Shown one piece after another: positions 9,901-18,188 of a DNA stretch of 64,000 nt (its first letter is position 1; each line of letters starts with the position of its first letter). Under the pieces are notes generated by a model, which saw nothing but the letters and a program-made list of their open reading frames with translations, ran no database searches and was not told where the DNA came from. A program made the position numbers and the translations under genes. The DNA is from Rhodopseudomonas palustris HaA2 (GTDB lineage Bacteria > Pseudomonadota > Alphaproteobacteria > Rhizobiales > Xanthobacteraceae), in contig NC_007778.1 of NCBI RefSeq assembly GCF_000013365.1, positions 2,542,001 to 2,606,000 on the forward strand, read 5' to 3'.

Positions 9901-12900
9901 GAGGCAGGTCCGGAACGCTGTTCGTCTCGAGCCGTGCCAATATCGAAGTTCGTGCAATCAGCTCTGATGCGGCGGCGGCCGGCTACGCATCCATCGTTGC
10001 CGACGACCTGAACCGATTCAACGCCGGCGCGCTGGTCATCGGCGGCCTCTATAGCCTCGTTCAGGCGCTGGACGGTGCCGGTGTCGCGCTCGGCCCCCAG
10101 GTGGCTTTCTTAAGTGCGGGCAACGACACGGTGGTGCGAAGCGGCGCCGTCATCAGCGCCGGTCAGGTGTTTCTGGTCGGACAGTCAGTCCGGGTCGAGG
10201 GCGGCGGCGTGGTCGATACGCGAGCGGGCAGCAACGATGTGATCGATTCAGCGCTCGGCTATGTCTTCGCAGCAGGCTCTGGCGCCGTGCTCGGCGTCGG
10301 CAATGGACGCCTGGATTTTCTCGGACCCACCGGCGGCTCGAACCAGCCCGCGAACACGATCGTGGTCGGTGATGGCGCGTCGTTGCTCACGCAGGGCACG
10401 ATCAGCCTGTCCAGCAGCGGCGCGCCGCAGCTCGGCGACGTCAACCTTGCGGCGCGCTACGTCGCGCTCGCGGCGTCGACCTTCGATGTCGGAACGGACG
10501 CGGATATCGTCGCCGGCGGTGGCTCAGGCGTGCGTTTGACCCAGCATCTGATCGATCGGCTCCTCACCTCGGCGACACCCGTCGAGCGGGTGACGCTGGC
10601 TGGCGGCAGCTCGATCAATCTGTTCGGCAACGCCACGCTGAACCTGCTCGGGCAGGTTGGTGCCACTCCGACTCTGGTGCTCAACACCCCCGCGATCTAC
10701 GGCTGGGGCGCGTCGACGGATCGCGCAACGATCTCCGCCGACACGGTGGTGTGGAACGGTCTCGCCACGGGCGTGGGCTCGGCGAGCAGTCCCTACGTCA
10801 GCGTTGCTCCCGGGGCTGTGGCGCCGGGCGGCGCGGGGACCGGTTCCGGCAATCTGACGATCAGCGCCAGCCACATCGAGTTCGGCTATGGCCCGGGCAC
10901 ACGACCGCAAACCCAGACCGCGCTCGACCGATTGGCGCTCGGCTTCACGACCGTTGATCTCGTCGCAAGTGATCGGATCACGGCCAACAGCCGTGGCACG
11001 CTGTCTGTCTATGCGTCCGGGACATCCTCTCAAACCTACGCCGGCGGCGATCTCAACATGTTGACGCCGCTGCTGACCGGGGAGGCCGGCTCGGCGATGA
11101 GCTACACCGCCGGTGGCCGCATCACATTGACGGCTCCTGCGAGCGGGGCAACGAACACTGCTGCGGTCGCGGCGCTCGGCGCTGAGATCAAGCTCAACGG
11201 TGCCAGCGTGATGATCGACACCGCGGTGGCGCTTCCGAGCGGCCGCTTCGCGATCACCGCGGCGCAATCGATCGTACTCGACCAACACGCGGTGGTTGAT
11301 CTGTCGGGTCGCGCCGTCCAGTTCTTCGACGTGACGAAGTACAGCTGGGGCGGCGACCTTGTGATGGAGGTGACCGATGGCGCCATCGTGCAGCGGCCGA
11401 ATGCGCTGATCGATGTTTCGGCGACCCACGCGAATGCCGGCACGATCAAAGCGACCGCGACCGGTGCGAGCGGGCTTGTCGATCTTCGCGGCAGGTTGCT
11501 GGGCCAGGGCGGCGACGGCTTCGTCGCCGGTGGCTTCGATGTTCGCGTCACCAGCTTGCCGGATTTCGCCGGCCTCAACGCCAGTCTGAACGCCGGCGGC
11601 TTCTTCGACGCGCGCAGCTTCGTCATCAAGACCGGCGACCTCGTGATCGGCAACGAAGTGCGCGCCAACCGCATCTCGGTTTCGTTGGACGGCGGTGCGC
11701 TGACCATCGACGGCAGGCTCGATGCGTCCGGCGCCAGCGTCGGAACGATCTCGCTGGCCGCCCGCGACGATCTGATCCTCACCAACAACGCCGTTCTGGA
11801 TGCGCACGGCAGTAGCGTCGTCCGCGACGGCCGCGGTGTCGCGATCGACGCGTCGAACCGGGCCGTCGTCGAACTGACCAGCGTCGCCGGCGTGGTCCGC
11901 ATCGGCAGCGGCAGCATCATCGACCTTCGGGCGGGCGACGGCGTCGCCCGAGGGCAATTGGAAATCAACGCGCCGCGGGTCGGCAGCGACGACGTCGGCA
12001 TCGACGCTGCCGCGGGCCTGACGGTGCGCGGCGCTGCCAGCATTTCTCTCAACGCCTTCACGAGCTACATGCCGAGCGGGGGGATCATCGATCAGGGGTT
12101 GCTCGATCTGATCCATGGCGACAGTACGGCGTTCATGGCGGCGGCCGGCGGCAACGCCGCGCTGGCGGCGCGGTTGACCGGGCTGTCGAATTATGGCGAT
12201 GCGTTCCGGCTGCGACCCGGCGTTGAAATCCGCAGCGCGACGTCGGACGGAAATCTGATCATCACCGGCGATCTCGATCTGTCCGGCTATCGCTACGGCA
12301 ACATCACGACGGGCGTCCGAGGATCGGGCGACGCAGGCACGCTGGTCATCCGCGCCGGCGGGTCGCTCACCGTCAACGGAAGTATCAATGACGGCTTCGC
12401 GCCGCCCTCGGTCACGCCCGACGACGGGAACTGGTACACGCCAAACACCGTTGTGCGCCCGGGCCTGGCCGCAACGGCAGACGTGACCTTCACGCCGCCG
12501 TTCGATCCGAATTATTTCGACAACGTCTACGTGTTCCCGAGCGCCAATGAATTCAACAATCCGGATTGGCCGGTCGTCGTCAGCGGATCGATCACCGATT
12601 CGACGAGGACGTACTATCAGGGCGACGTCATTGAATTCGGCGTCCTGTACGGCCAGATCACGATCACACAGGGCACCACGCTGTCGGCGCGGAATCCTGC
12701 CAACGCGACGATCACCCAGCGAGAGCCGCGCGCGGGCAGCAATTGGGCAGTGGCTCCGATGCTCGATCCGGGCATGCAGTCGTGGTCGATCCGGCTGGTC
12801 AGCGGCGCGGACCTCGGGTCGGCGAGCAGCAGAACGTTGAGCGCGGCCTCCGCGCTGCACGGCCGCGGCGACATGGTGCTGGATGCGCCGGGACTCGCCG

Positions 12901-15900
12901 GTCCCGAGATGGCCAGCCCGCTGATCGCGGTCATCCGCACCGGCACTGGTTCGCTCGAGCTGCTCGCCGGCAGTGACTTCAAGCAGCAGTCACTGTTCGG
13001 CATCTACACGGCGGGGACATCGGTAGCCGGGACGGACGCGTACAATCTGGACCGCGCGCCGAGCAGCGACGGCACCGTTCTCGGCGCCGGCAATTCGGCC
13101 TACGAAGACACGCTGAATCCGCAGCGGATGTACTTCGCCGATCACGGCGGCGATCTGACGCTGACGACGCAGGGCGAGCTGCGCGGCTTCACCAGCTACG
13201 GCAATAGCTCGTCGAGCGGGGAGATCGGCAACTGGCTGTGGTTGCAGGGCAACGCGTCGCGCGGCGAGACGGCGGCGTGGGGGATCAATTTCGGTCAGTA
13301 TCGTTTCGACGGGGCGCTGAACTACGGATCCGGCGGCGTGACGATGTCGGGCTTCGCGGGCATCGGCACGTTGGGCGGCGGCAATGTGCGGGTGACGGCC
13401 GGCGGTGACGCCGGCTCGACCACGAACTTCAACCTCCTGGCCGATCCGGCGCTGACGTCGAACCAGTCGTTTTCCGTTGTGGTCGGCAGCAGCGGCTATG
13501 TGACCGCCGACGGCAATCTCGTGCAGTTCGGCGGCGGCGCATTGCGGCTCGATGTCGGCGGATGGATCAACACTGGATTGTCGAACGACACCGAGCTTGC
13601 GACAGGAAGCGTGGTCAATCTGCGCGGCGACACGCGGGTCACGGCAGGATCGATCGGTCAGGTGGGCGAGACCGGCTACGGGGTGGTCGCTGCCGGCGAT
13701 CCGCGCGCGCCCGACGTGACGCGACCTCGCGACCGCGTGGTGTTCTCGCCGCTCGGATTGGCGGTCGGCGACGGCGCGATCTCGTTGACCACGCGCGGAG
13801 ACCTTGGGCTGTTGACTGCGACCGATCCGGGACGGCAGACCCCGCTGGGCTCCGGCACCGCGACCAACGATGCCGGCGATCCGACGCTCGGCAGCAACAC
13901 GGCATTCTCGCTGTGGACCGACCGCAGCGGCTATACGGTGTTCTCGGGCGGCGGCGACATCGTGCAGGTGCCGCGCACCTTGTCGTCGACCACGACGGCC
14001 TTCCGACTGTACGATCCCGGTCAGTTCACAGCGATCGCGCCCGCGGGGTCGATCACGACGCAGATCGTTCTTGCCCCGAGCCGCGCCGGAACGCTCGAAC
14101 TGTTTGCCGGCGGCAGCCTGTTCGGACAGGCTTCGATGTCCAGCGGAGCGGCAAGTTCGCTGGCGATGCCGTTCCAGCCGCTGTGGGTCGAAGGCGATCT
14201 GGCATGGGCCAGCTCGCCTGCCGCGACTACAAGCAACGGCTTCCAGATCACGAACGTCTGGGGTGGCACGGTCGGATTCTCGCTATTCGCATTCGCGTTT
14301 GATGCGGCCACCAATCTCCACGCCGACGCGTCCGACCCGATCCGCGCCTACGCACGCGGCGACGTCATGATGCAGATCGGCAGCGTCATCCAGACCGATC
14401 CGTACAGCAATCCGGATCTGTTCACGCTGGTGGCCGCCAAACCGGTCGACATGCGGGCGGGGCGCGACGTCCTCGCCAGCGGCTTCATCCTGAACACCTC
14501 GCCCAACGATATTTCCAACGTCGCGGCCGGTCGCGACCTGCTGAACACGACGCTGAAGATCTGGGGGCCGGGACTTCTGCAGGTCTCTGCCGGACGCAAC
14601 ATCTATCAGGCGCTCGGCAGCAAGATCGTTCGGATCGATCAGCTCGACAGCACGATCAACAGCTATGGGCCGATCGTGTCCGGCGACCGGCAGCCTGGCG
14701 CCGGCATTTTGCTGACCGCAGGCGCGGGTCCGCAGGGGCCGTCTTATGCCGATTTCGCGGCGCGCTATCTCGATCCACGCAATCTCGCCGATCCGGCCTT
14801 GCCGTTGCTCAGTTCAGCCAATGCCGGAAAGGTGGTGAAAACCTACGACGCGGAGCTGCAAGTGTGGCTGCGCGAGCGCTTCGGCTATCAGGGAAGCGCG
14901 GCTGATGCGCTCGCGTACTTCTGGGCGCTGCCGATCGACCAGCAGAACGTCTTTGTGAGGATGGTGTATTTCGATGAGCTGAAGGCGGGTGGTCGCGAAT
15001 ACACAGATCCGACGGGGCCGCGGTCCGGCAGCTATGTCAGGGGCCGTGCAGCGATCGCAGCGCTGTTTCCGGCGCAGGCAACCGGGGCCGGTTCGGTGAC
15101 GTTGTTGAACAGTGCCGGCATCCACACCGAACGCGGCGGCGATGTCCAGGTGCTGGCGCCGGCCGGCGGCCTGACGCTCGGGGTCGAGGGTGTGGTGCCG
15201 CCGTCGACCACCGGTTTGCTGACTCAAGGTGCCGGCGACATCCAGGTCTTCACCCGCGACAGCGTGTTGCTCGGCTTGAGCCGCGTGTTCACCACGTTTG
15301 GCGGCGACATCCTGGTCTGGTCCGAAGTCGGCGACATCAACGCCGGCCGCGGTGCGAAAACCAGCTTGGTGTTCACGCCGCCCCTGCGTGTCTACGACGA
15401 TTACGGCAACGTGACCTTGTCGCCGCAGACGCCGTCGTCCGGGGCGGGTATCGCCACCTTGAGCCCGATTCCCCAGGTTCCCGCGGGCGATATCGACCTG
15501 ATAGCTCCGCTAGGCACGATCGATGCGGGCGAAGCGGGCATCCGCGCGTCCGGTAACATCAACCTGGCCGCCTTGCAGATCGTCAATGCGGCGAACATCA
15601 ATGTGCAGGGCACCGCGACCGGCCTTCCAACCGTGCAGGCACCGAATATGACGGCAGGACTCGCGAGCACGAATGCAACGTCGGCTACGCAGCAATCGGC
15701 AGCGCCGACGAGCGCCGGCAACGAGCCGCGGTCGGTCATCATCGTCGAATTCCTCGGCTTTGGAGGCGGCGATCGAGATGGCGACGATGACAAGGAGCGT
15801 CGCCGATCCCAAACCAAGCCTGACGAACGGGCGACGCAGGATCCGAGCAGCCCCGTTCAGGTCATCGGCGCCGGTTCACTCGATCAGGCGGCGATGGAAC

Positions 15901-15938
15901 GGCTGAGGCCGGAGGAGCGTCAACGACTGGTGCGTTAG
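3909..15938 (+). CDS. Giant filamentous-haemagglutinin-family TpsA exoprotein (DUF3739 type)
   Basis: A 4009-residue exoprotein expected to cross the outer membrane through a TpsB pore and form a beta-helical surface fibre. From the ATG at 3909: an extended signal peptide (residues 1-36), an Ala/Gln-rich helical stretch (49-103), and a TPS secretion domain (about 108-300, with QRAILNWQSFNVG and VYVINQSGIIFGGGSQVNVG). A very long beta-helix body follows. The C-terminal segment has the DUF3739-type motif GTIDAGEAGIRASGNINLAA, ending in a charged tail with RSVIIVEFLGFGGGD. GAGGGGAA at 3899-3906 is too close for ATG 3909 and fits ATG 3912 better; an upstream in-frame ATG at 3840 has no support. 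No CDI-type toxin domain was seen at the C-terminus. No TpsB gene lies in the window. Expression is probably driven by the upstream sigma factor. Confidence 0.9.
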   Translation: MMASNGNLRRTFSRRGVWLTTVSAVAMLLLPAAGQARSLNGAGSEVQSAPNVAADAASQAAQQAAAAARQTGDSLARAARAVQEMQAAQAAARAAAAVAQASAVVPNGLGVGGLLPNVSAGWSGAKTPTQSVDADGRTQVGIEQTSQRAILNWQSFNVGARTTLTFDQKGNANWVALNRVDSATAPSLILGNIRADGQVYVINQSGIIFGGGSQVNVGALIASAAGITDSQFLTKGIFSSQSGGAYAPSFTASGGKVVLETGATISTHAPASVTSGGGFVLLIGSEVANAGMIGTPNGQALLAAGDSFILRPGFGTDSNVTSTTRGIEIAPVIAQGGTAGGVVNSGLIVAQQGDITLTGRTITQAGALVSTTSVNSRGTIHLLNSASDDTGTVTLAGGSLSAILPELVSTDTALDAQRDALIAASAANLARPSGATGVFDNLSSLADRQDQSRIEIVTGGTINFKNGSYTAAQGGQIAASAGKRIFVEDGAALDVSGVRHVAVAMASNNIKVNVQGNELRDSPQNRDSEVLKNNDVWIDIRDLTLVPAGTGGYASDRYYTAGGLLEVGGYLGTTAHSIGEWSALGGSITLASAEVITQRGSLVDISGGSLDYAAGWIRSTNLIGSDGRSYSIDQAPSDLTFTSFGGSFSRRHSIQGKTDNRLTEIWGSVSGRGRDSYRWEEGYSVGRDAGRLTVFSPTVLLDGDIVADTIVGDRQVSKRSAGVADGYKAAQTTVAQAGGLVIGRSNGIDEDGAFGTPIVLAQVGPTTSELTADASLSTQATNQIQLDAARLSSFGLGLLRLTSSSSITVAAPLTLADGGSLQLIAPDVGINANVTARSGSVSIGNVAPVSKSASSAATPLFVDGTANFTLANAATIDLRGVWTNSSLERDEPDQAAYVDGGSLDVRMTHGSVVVESGTTIDVTSGATLTSKGRLIGGRGGSVSLVAGADIVEGVSDSIPASAKLVLDGTIRAEGVVGGGTLTLRAPQAVTFGGNAILASGVLPPGVPLPASVQLTEGFVLPAGTVMTFAATRTLDVFAPGAPIPMGARPLNGVPTILADSWTVPVGVGGTANGNTPLVAGRVMPAGTSVVLYSMPGGYVLPASAFPNGLPAQPYTATLMPGDRLLKAVRFEAGEILPQGAVLTQAISFKPALTLDPAILATGFSNYSIASLGGIAIGDGVALRPIVPTLRLSEGSAAAASGTDPARALESWQPSVYLDSPNDAVITQRPGASIALAGASMALGRGAVIEVDPLQSISLTTNQATVDGSLIAHGGRIALLPDLQRRFLIGSLWIGGDAVLDVSGEAVTARDSRGFRYGLVQDGGSLLIGLADATPASNGYLAATASPVVIRPGARLLANGASAIIDADRADGPDFSRSATLVGGDGGLIRIGSLASILLDGTLQARAGSLQAAGGTLNIALENSTLADQASVLRTITLAQEHVGSGLPSDATATSMGRLPVGVARLSAADITAGGFGTLDLWARDVLAFGSDVSLQMSEALLIHRGVFTVAAAAGAPDIRLSAPYLLLDGKTPNLVDGGAIPPGLGLNDYLGDFAATNVGHLTLTADLVDVRNSVQFGMVGRVFTLSASETVEVPGFAHVAVNSSGDVRFTNGELISNGPDLTITASQLYPTTGATGNVRVGPLRSPLPGDPDWTLTIRGLGDAPAVPLSVFGSLTLTAPTIDQGGIVRAPLGLITFGVVPRSFGTTAQYLSEVSLKPGSITSVSADGLTMPYGGTSDGLAYLYNGHSVAFVDLADFNSNNNFVETTINRGIVFGQATLTADQGARLDASGGGRLTGAGFFTGRGGSIDVLRTALANANPANIFSSSGAQVYALVPGAAAAGYAPVTPDVSAPAIGQQVTLDRAVGDLPAGTYTLMPATYALLPGAYRIELGAETSIGVNVTRLENGSYRASGYLGTANTAVRDALPTVLTITPAATVRTYSQYNETSYADFAIANANLFGAVRPRLERDASAIHFDFGPATGQVLDFRGVADLAPAAGGRSGTLFVSSRANIEVRAISSDAAAAGYASIVADDLNRFNAGALVIGGLYSLVQALDGAGVALGPQVAFLSAGNDTVVRSGAVISAGQVFLVGQSVRVEGGGVVDTRAGSNDVIDSALGYVFAAGSGAVLGVGNGRLDFLGPTGGSNQPANTIVVGDGASLLTQGTISLSSSGAPQLGDVNLAARYVALAASTFDVGTDADIVAGGGSGVRLTQHLIDRLLTSATPVERVTLAGGSSINLFGNATLNLLGQVGATPTLVLNTPAIYGWGASTDRATISADTVVWNGLATGVGSASSPYVSVAPGAVAPGGAGTGSGNLTISASHIEFGYGPGTRPQTQTALDRLALGFTTVDLVASDRITANSRGTLSVYASGTSSQTYAGGDLNMLTPLLTGEAGSAMSYTAGGRITLTAPASGATNTAAVAALGAEIKLNGASVMIDTAVALPSGRFAITAAQSIVLDQHAVVDLSGRAVQFFDVTKYSWGGDLVMEVTDGAIVQRPNALIDVSATHANAGTIKATATGASGLVDLRGRLLGQGGDGFVAGGFDVRVTSLPDFAGLNASLNAGGFFDARSFVIKTGDLVIGNEVRANRISVSLDGGALTIDGRLDASGASVGTISLAARDDLILTNNAVLDAHGSSVVRDGRGVAIDASNRAVVELTSVAGVVRIGSGSIIDLRAGDGVARGQLEINAPRVGSDDVGIDAAAGLTVRGAASISLNAFTSYMPSGGIIDQGLLDLIHGDSTAFMAAAGGNAALAARLTGLSNYGDAFRLRPGVEIRSATSDGNLIITGDLDLSGYRYGNITTGVRGSGDAGTLVIRAGGSLTVNGSINDGFAPPSVTPDDGNWYTPNTVVRPGLAATADVTFTPPFDPNYFDNVYVFPSANEFNNPDWPVVVSGSITDSTRTYYQGDVIEFGVLYGQITITQGTTLSARNPANATITQREPRAGSNWAVAPMLDPGMQSWSIRLVSGADLGSASSRTLSAASALHGRGDMVLDAPGLAGPEMASPLIAVIRTGTGSLELLAGSDFKQQSLFGIYTAGTSVAGTDAYNLDRAPSSDGTVLGAGNSAYEDTLNPQRMYFADHGGDLTLTTQGELRGFTSYGNSSSSGEIGNWLWLQGNASRGETAAWGINFGQYRFDGALNYGSGGVTMSGFAGIGTLGGGNVRVTAGGDAGSTTNFNLLADPALTSNQSFSVVVGSSGYVTADGNLVQFGGGALRLDVGGWINTGLSNDTELATGSVVNLRGDTRVTAGSIGQVGETGYGVVAAGDPRAPDVTRPRDRVVFSPLGLAVGDGAISLTTRGDLGLLTATDPGRQTPLGSGTATNDAGDPTLGSNTAFSLWTDRSGYTVFSGGGDIVQVPRTLSSTTTAFRLYDPGQFTAIAPAGSITTQIVLAPSRAGTLELFAGGSLFGQASMSSGAASSLAMPFQPLWVEGDLAWASSPAATTSNGFQITNVWGGTVGFSLFAFAFDAATNLHADASDPIRAYARGDVMMQIGSVIQTDPYSNPDLFTLVAAKPVDMRAGRDVLASGFILNTSPNDISNVAAGRDLLNTTLKIWGPGLLQVSAGRNIYQALGSKIVRIDQLDSTINSYGPIVSGDRQPGAGILLTAGAGPQGPSYADFAARYLDPRNLADPALPLLSSANAGKVVKTYDAELQVWLRERFGYQGSAADALAYFWALPIDQQNVFVRMVYFDELKAGGREYTDPTGPRSGSYVRGRAAIAALFPAQATGAGSVTLLNSAGIHTERGGDVQVLAPAGGLTLGVEGVVPPSTTGLLTQGAGDIQVFTRDSVLLGLSRVFTTFGGDILVWSEVGDINAGRGAKTSLVFTPPLRVYDDYGNVTLSPQTPSSGAGIATLSPIPQVPAGDIDLIAPLGTIDAGEAGIRASGNINLAALQIVNAANINVQGTATGLPTVQAPNMTAGLASTNATSATQQSAAPTSAGNEPRSVIIVEFLGFGGGDRDGDDDKERRRSQTKPDERATQDPSSPVQVIGAGSLDQAAMERLRPEERQRLVR

Positions 15939-16220
15939 AGCAGCGTCGCTTTCGATCAAATCTAAACTAAGGTTCTAAACAGGCACAACTTCAGAGCGAG
16001 GCGGCGGCGCGAGGAGCCGCCTCGATCCGAGCTCCGCCAAGCTGTGCGTCTTCGCGATCCTGCCTCGCCGGTCATCCTTCAGGGTGAGGAATTCATGCGT
16101 TCGGGGGACGAGACTGCCGACTTTGGCGGGCGATGAGGTCGGCAGGTGTTGAAATCATAGACTATTCGACAGCCGGGCGGACGTGAGCGGGCGGATCGAC
16201 CGACCCGTCAGCCGACAAGG
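15939..16220. other. Intergenic region between convergent tpsA-like and macB genes
   Basis: This stretch has no convincing ORF. It holds two inverted repeats (described separately for 15998-16023; the second pairs 16114-16121 with 16138-16145). Around 16070 there is a CATCCTTCAGGGTGAGGA sequence resembling short intergenic repeats common in Bradyrhizobiaceae. Both flanking genes end here, so it is a termination region. Confidence 0.5.
15998..16023. terminator. Perfect 8-bp stem-loop between convergent genes, possible terminator
   Basis: GAGGCGGC (15998-16005) pairs perfectly with GCCGCCTC (16016-16023) across a 10-base loop. It follows the exoprotein stop by about 60 bases. There is no U-tract, so a classic rho-independent terminator is not proven. 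Confidence 0.35.
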
Positions 16221-18185
16221 CTAGTCCCGCGACAGCGCCGCCAGCGGGTCCAGGAACGACGCCTGGCGGGCCGGCAGATAGCCGAACACGATGCCGATTC
16301 CCGTCGAGCAGACAAATGCGGCGGCGATCGAGGTGCCGGACAGGCTGAGCGGAAACATCGGCACCACCAGGTTGAACAGCGCGGCGAGGCCGAAGGCGAC
16401 GCCGACGCCGAGCCCGCCGCCGATCAGGCAGACCACCACCGCCTCGATCAGGAACTGCTGCAGGATGTCGCTGCGCCGCGCGCCGACCGCCATGCGCACG
16501 CCGATCTCGCCGACCCGTTCGGACACCGACACCAGCATGATGTTCATGACGCCGATGCCGCCGACCACGAGCGAGATCACCGCGATGGCGGCGATCATCA
16601 GGGTCAGCGTGCCCGTGGTGCTGGTGATGGTCTTGCGGATGTCGTCGGTGTTCAGAATCACGAAATCCTTGACCCGGTGCCGCAGCGTCAGGAACCTTGT
16701 GACGTCCTGTTCGGCGTCTGCGGTCGCGACCGTATCGCTGACCTTGAGCAGAATGCTGCGCAGCGACGAATTGCCGAGGAAACGGGCCTGTACGGTGGTG
16801 TAGGGCAGGTAGACCGAGAGGTTCTGGTTGGAGCCGAAGCCGCTTTGCTGCTGCTGCATCACGCCGACGATCCGGCACGGCACCTTGCCGATCAGGATCA
16901 CCTTGCCGACGGCGCCGCCGGCCACGTCGGCGAAGAATGTCTGCCGGGTCTTCTCATCGATCACGACGTCCTGCACGATGTCACGCAGCCCGCTCGCGTC
17001 GAAGAATCGGCCAGAGGCGAGCTTGGTGCCCTTGACGTCGAAGTACTGATCGCCGACGCCGTTGACGAGGGCGTTGGCCTCGAGCCCGCCGTAGCGCAGC
17101 GTGCTGGTGGTCGAGACCGTGGGCGTCACGCCGTCGATGTAAGGCTGCTGCGCCAGCGCCCGGGCGTCGGCGGCGACCAGGGTCTTGATCTTCGAGGAGC
17201 GGACGTCGCCCATGTCCTTGCCGGGAAAGATCTCGATGGTGTTGGTGCCGAGGCTGCTGATATCGGCCAGCACCTTGCGTTTGGCGGCGTCGCCGACGGC
17301 GACGACGAACACCACCGACGCGATGCCGATGATGATGCCCAGCATCGTGAGGAAGCTGCGTAGCCGGTGCGCCGCCATCGCCAGCACGGCGATCCGCGTC
17401 GCTTCGGAGATCCGGTCGTATTCGCGCCGCCAATTCCAACGCGGCGTCGCCGGCGGCTGTCGGGTGGGCGCGTCGCCGGCGCGGCGGGCCGCTTCGGGCG
17501 AGGTGAGGCGATCCGCGACCACGACGCCGTCGCGCAGTTCGATCACCCGCTTGGCGCGCGCGGCAACCGAGGCGTCGTGGGTGACGATGATGACCGTCTT
17601 GCCGTCGCGGTTCAGCTCGTCGAGGATCTGCAGCACCTCGGTGCCGCTGCGCTGGTCGAGCGCGCCGGTGGGCTCGTCGGCGAGAATCACGTCGGCGCCG
17701 TTCATCAAGGCGCGCGCGATCGACACCCGTTGCTGCTGGCCGCCCGATAGTTGATTGGGGCGATGGCCGCTGCGGTCGGCGAGGCCGAGCCGCGCCAGTA
17801 GTTCACCGGCCCGGGCGCGTCGCGCCTCTCCCGGCTGGCCGGCGTAGATCGCCGGGATCTCGACATTGCCGAGCGCCGACAGTGCCGGCAGCAGATGATA
17901 GCGCTGGAAAATGAAGCCGAAATGCTCGCGCCGCAGCGCCGACAATTCGTCGGCTTCGAGCGACGAGGTCTCGCGGCCGGCGATCCGGTAGCTGCCGGAG
18001 GTCGGCCGGTCGAGACATCCGAGGATGTTCATCAGCGTCGATTTGCCCGATCCGGACGCTCCCATGATCGCGACCATCTCGCCGGGCTCGATCGTGAGAT
18101 CGAGATCCTGCAGCGCGACGACCGTCGCCTCGCCGGAAGGGAATTCGCGGCGCAGGCCGCGCAACTCGATGGTCGAACCGGCCAT
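16221..18185 (-). CDS. macB: MacB-like ABC transporter (ATPase fused to permease)
   Basis: A 654-residue inner-membrane ABC protein of the MacB type, which with the MacA adaptor and an outer membrane channel expels macrolides, peptides, lipids or siderophores. The N-terminal ATPase has Walker A GASGSGKS (residues 42-49), signature LSGGQQQR (about 145), Walker B VILADEPTGALD (about 168) and the H-loop THD. The permease part has a first membrane helix near residue 275 (LRSFLTMLGIIIGIASVVFV), a periplasmic domain, and an FtsX-type C-terminal bundle (VVGGIGVMNIMLVSVSERVG). The gene starts 3 bases after the macA stop, forming an operon. The substrate cannot be told from sequence. No dedicated outer membrane partner is adjacent; the OprM-like or TolC-like proteins nearby could serve. 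Confidence 0.92.
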   Translation of the reverse strand: MAGSTIELRGLRREFPSGEATVVALQDLDLTIEPGEMVAIMGASGSGKSTLMNILGCLDRPTSGSYRIAGRETSSLEADELSALRREHFGFIFQRYHLLPALSALGNVEIPAIYAGQPGEARRARAGELLARLGLADRSGHRPNQLSGGQQQRVSIARALMNGADVILADEPTGALDQRSGTEVLQILDELNRDGKTVIIVTHDASVAARAKRVIELRDGVVVADRLTSPEAARRAGDAPTRQPPATPRWNWRREYDRISEATRIAVLAMAAHRLRSFLTMLGIIIGIASVVFVVAVGDAAKRKVLADISSLGTNTIEIFPGKDMGDVRSSKIKTLVAADARALAQQPYIDGVTPTVSTTSTLRYGGLEANALVNGVGDQYFDVKGTKLASGRFFDASGLRDIVQDVVIDEKTRQTFFADVAGGAVGKVILIGKVPCRIVGVMQQQQSGFGSNQNLSVYLPYTTVQARFLGNSSLRSILLKVSDTVATADAEQDVTRFLTLRHRVKDFVILNTDDIRKTITSTTGTLTLMIAAIAVISLVVGGIGVMNIMLVSVSERVGEIGVRMAVGARRSDILQQFLIEAVVVCLIGGGLGVGVAFGLAALFNLVVPMFPLSLSGTSIAAAFVCSTGIGIVFGYLPARQASFLDPLAALSRD

Positions 18186-18188
18186 CGC

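Noticed and set aside
15600-15938. C-terminal CDI-type toxin in the TpsA protein
   Set aside because: The end is a DUF3739-type segment plus a short charged tail, with no VENN-like motif, no toxin-like domain and no small immunity gene downstream.
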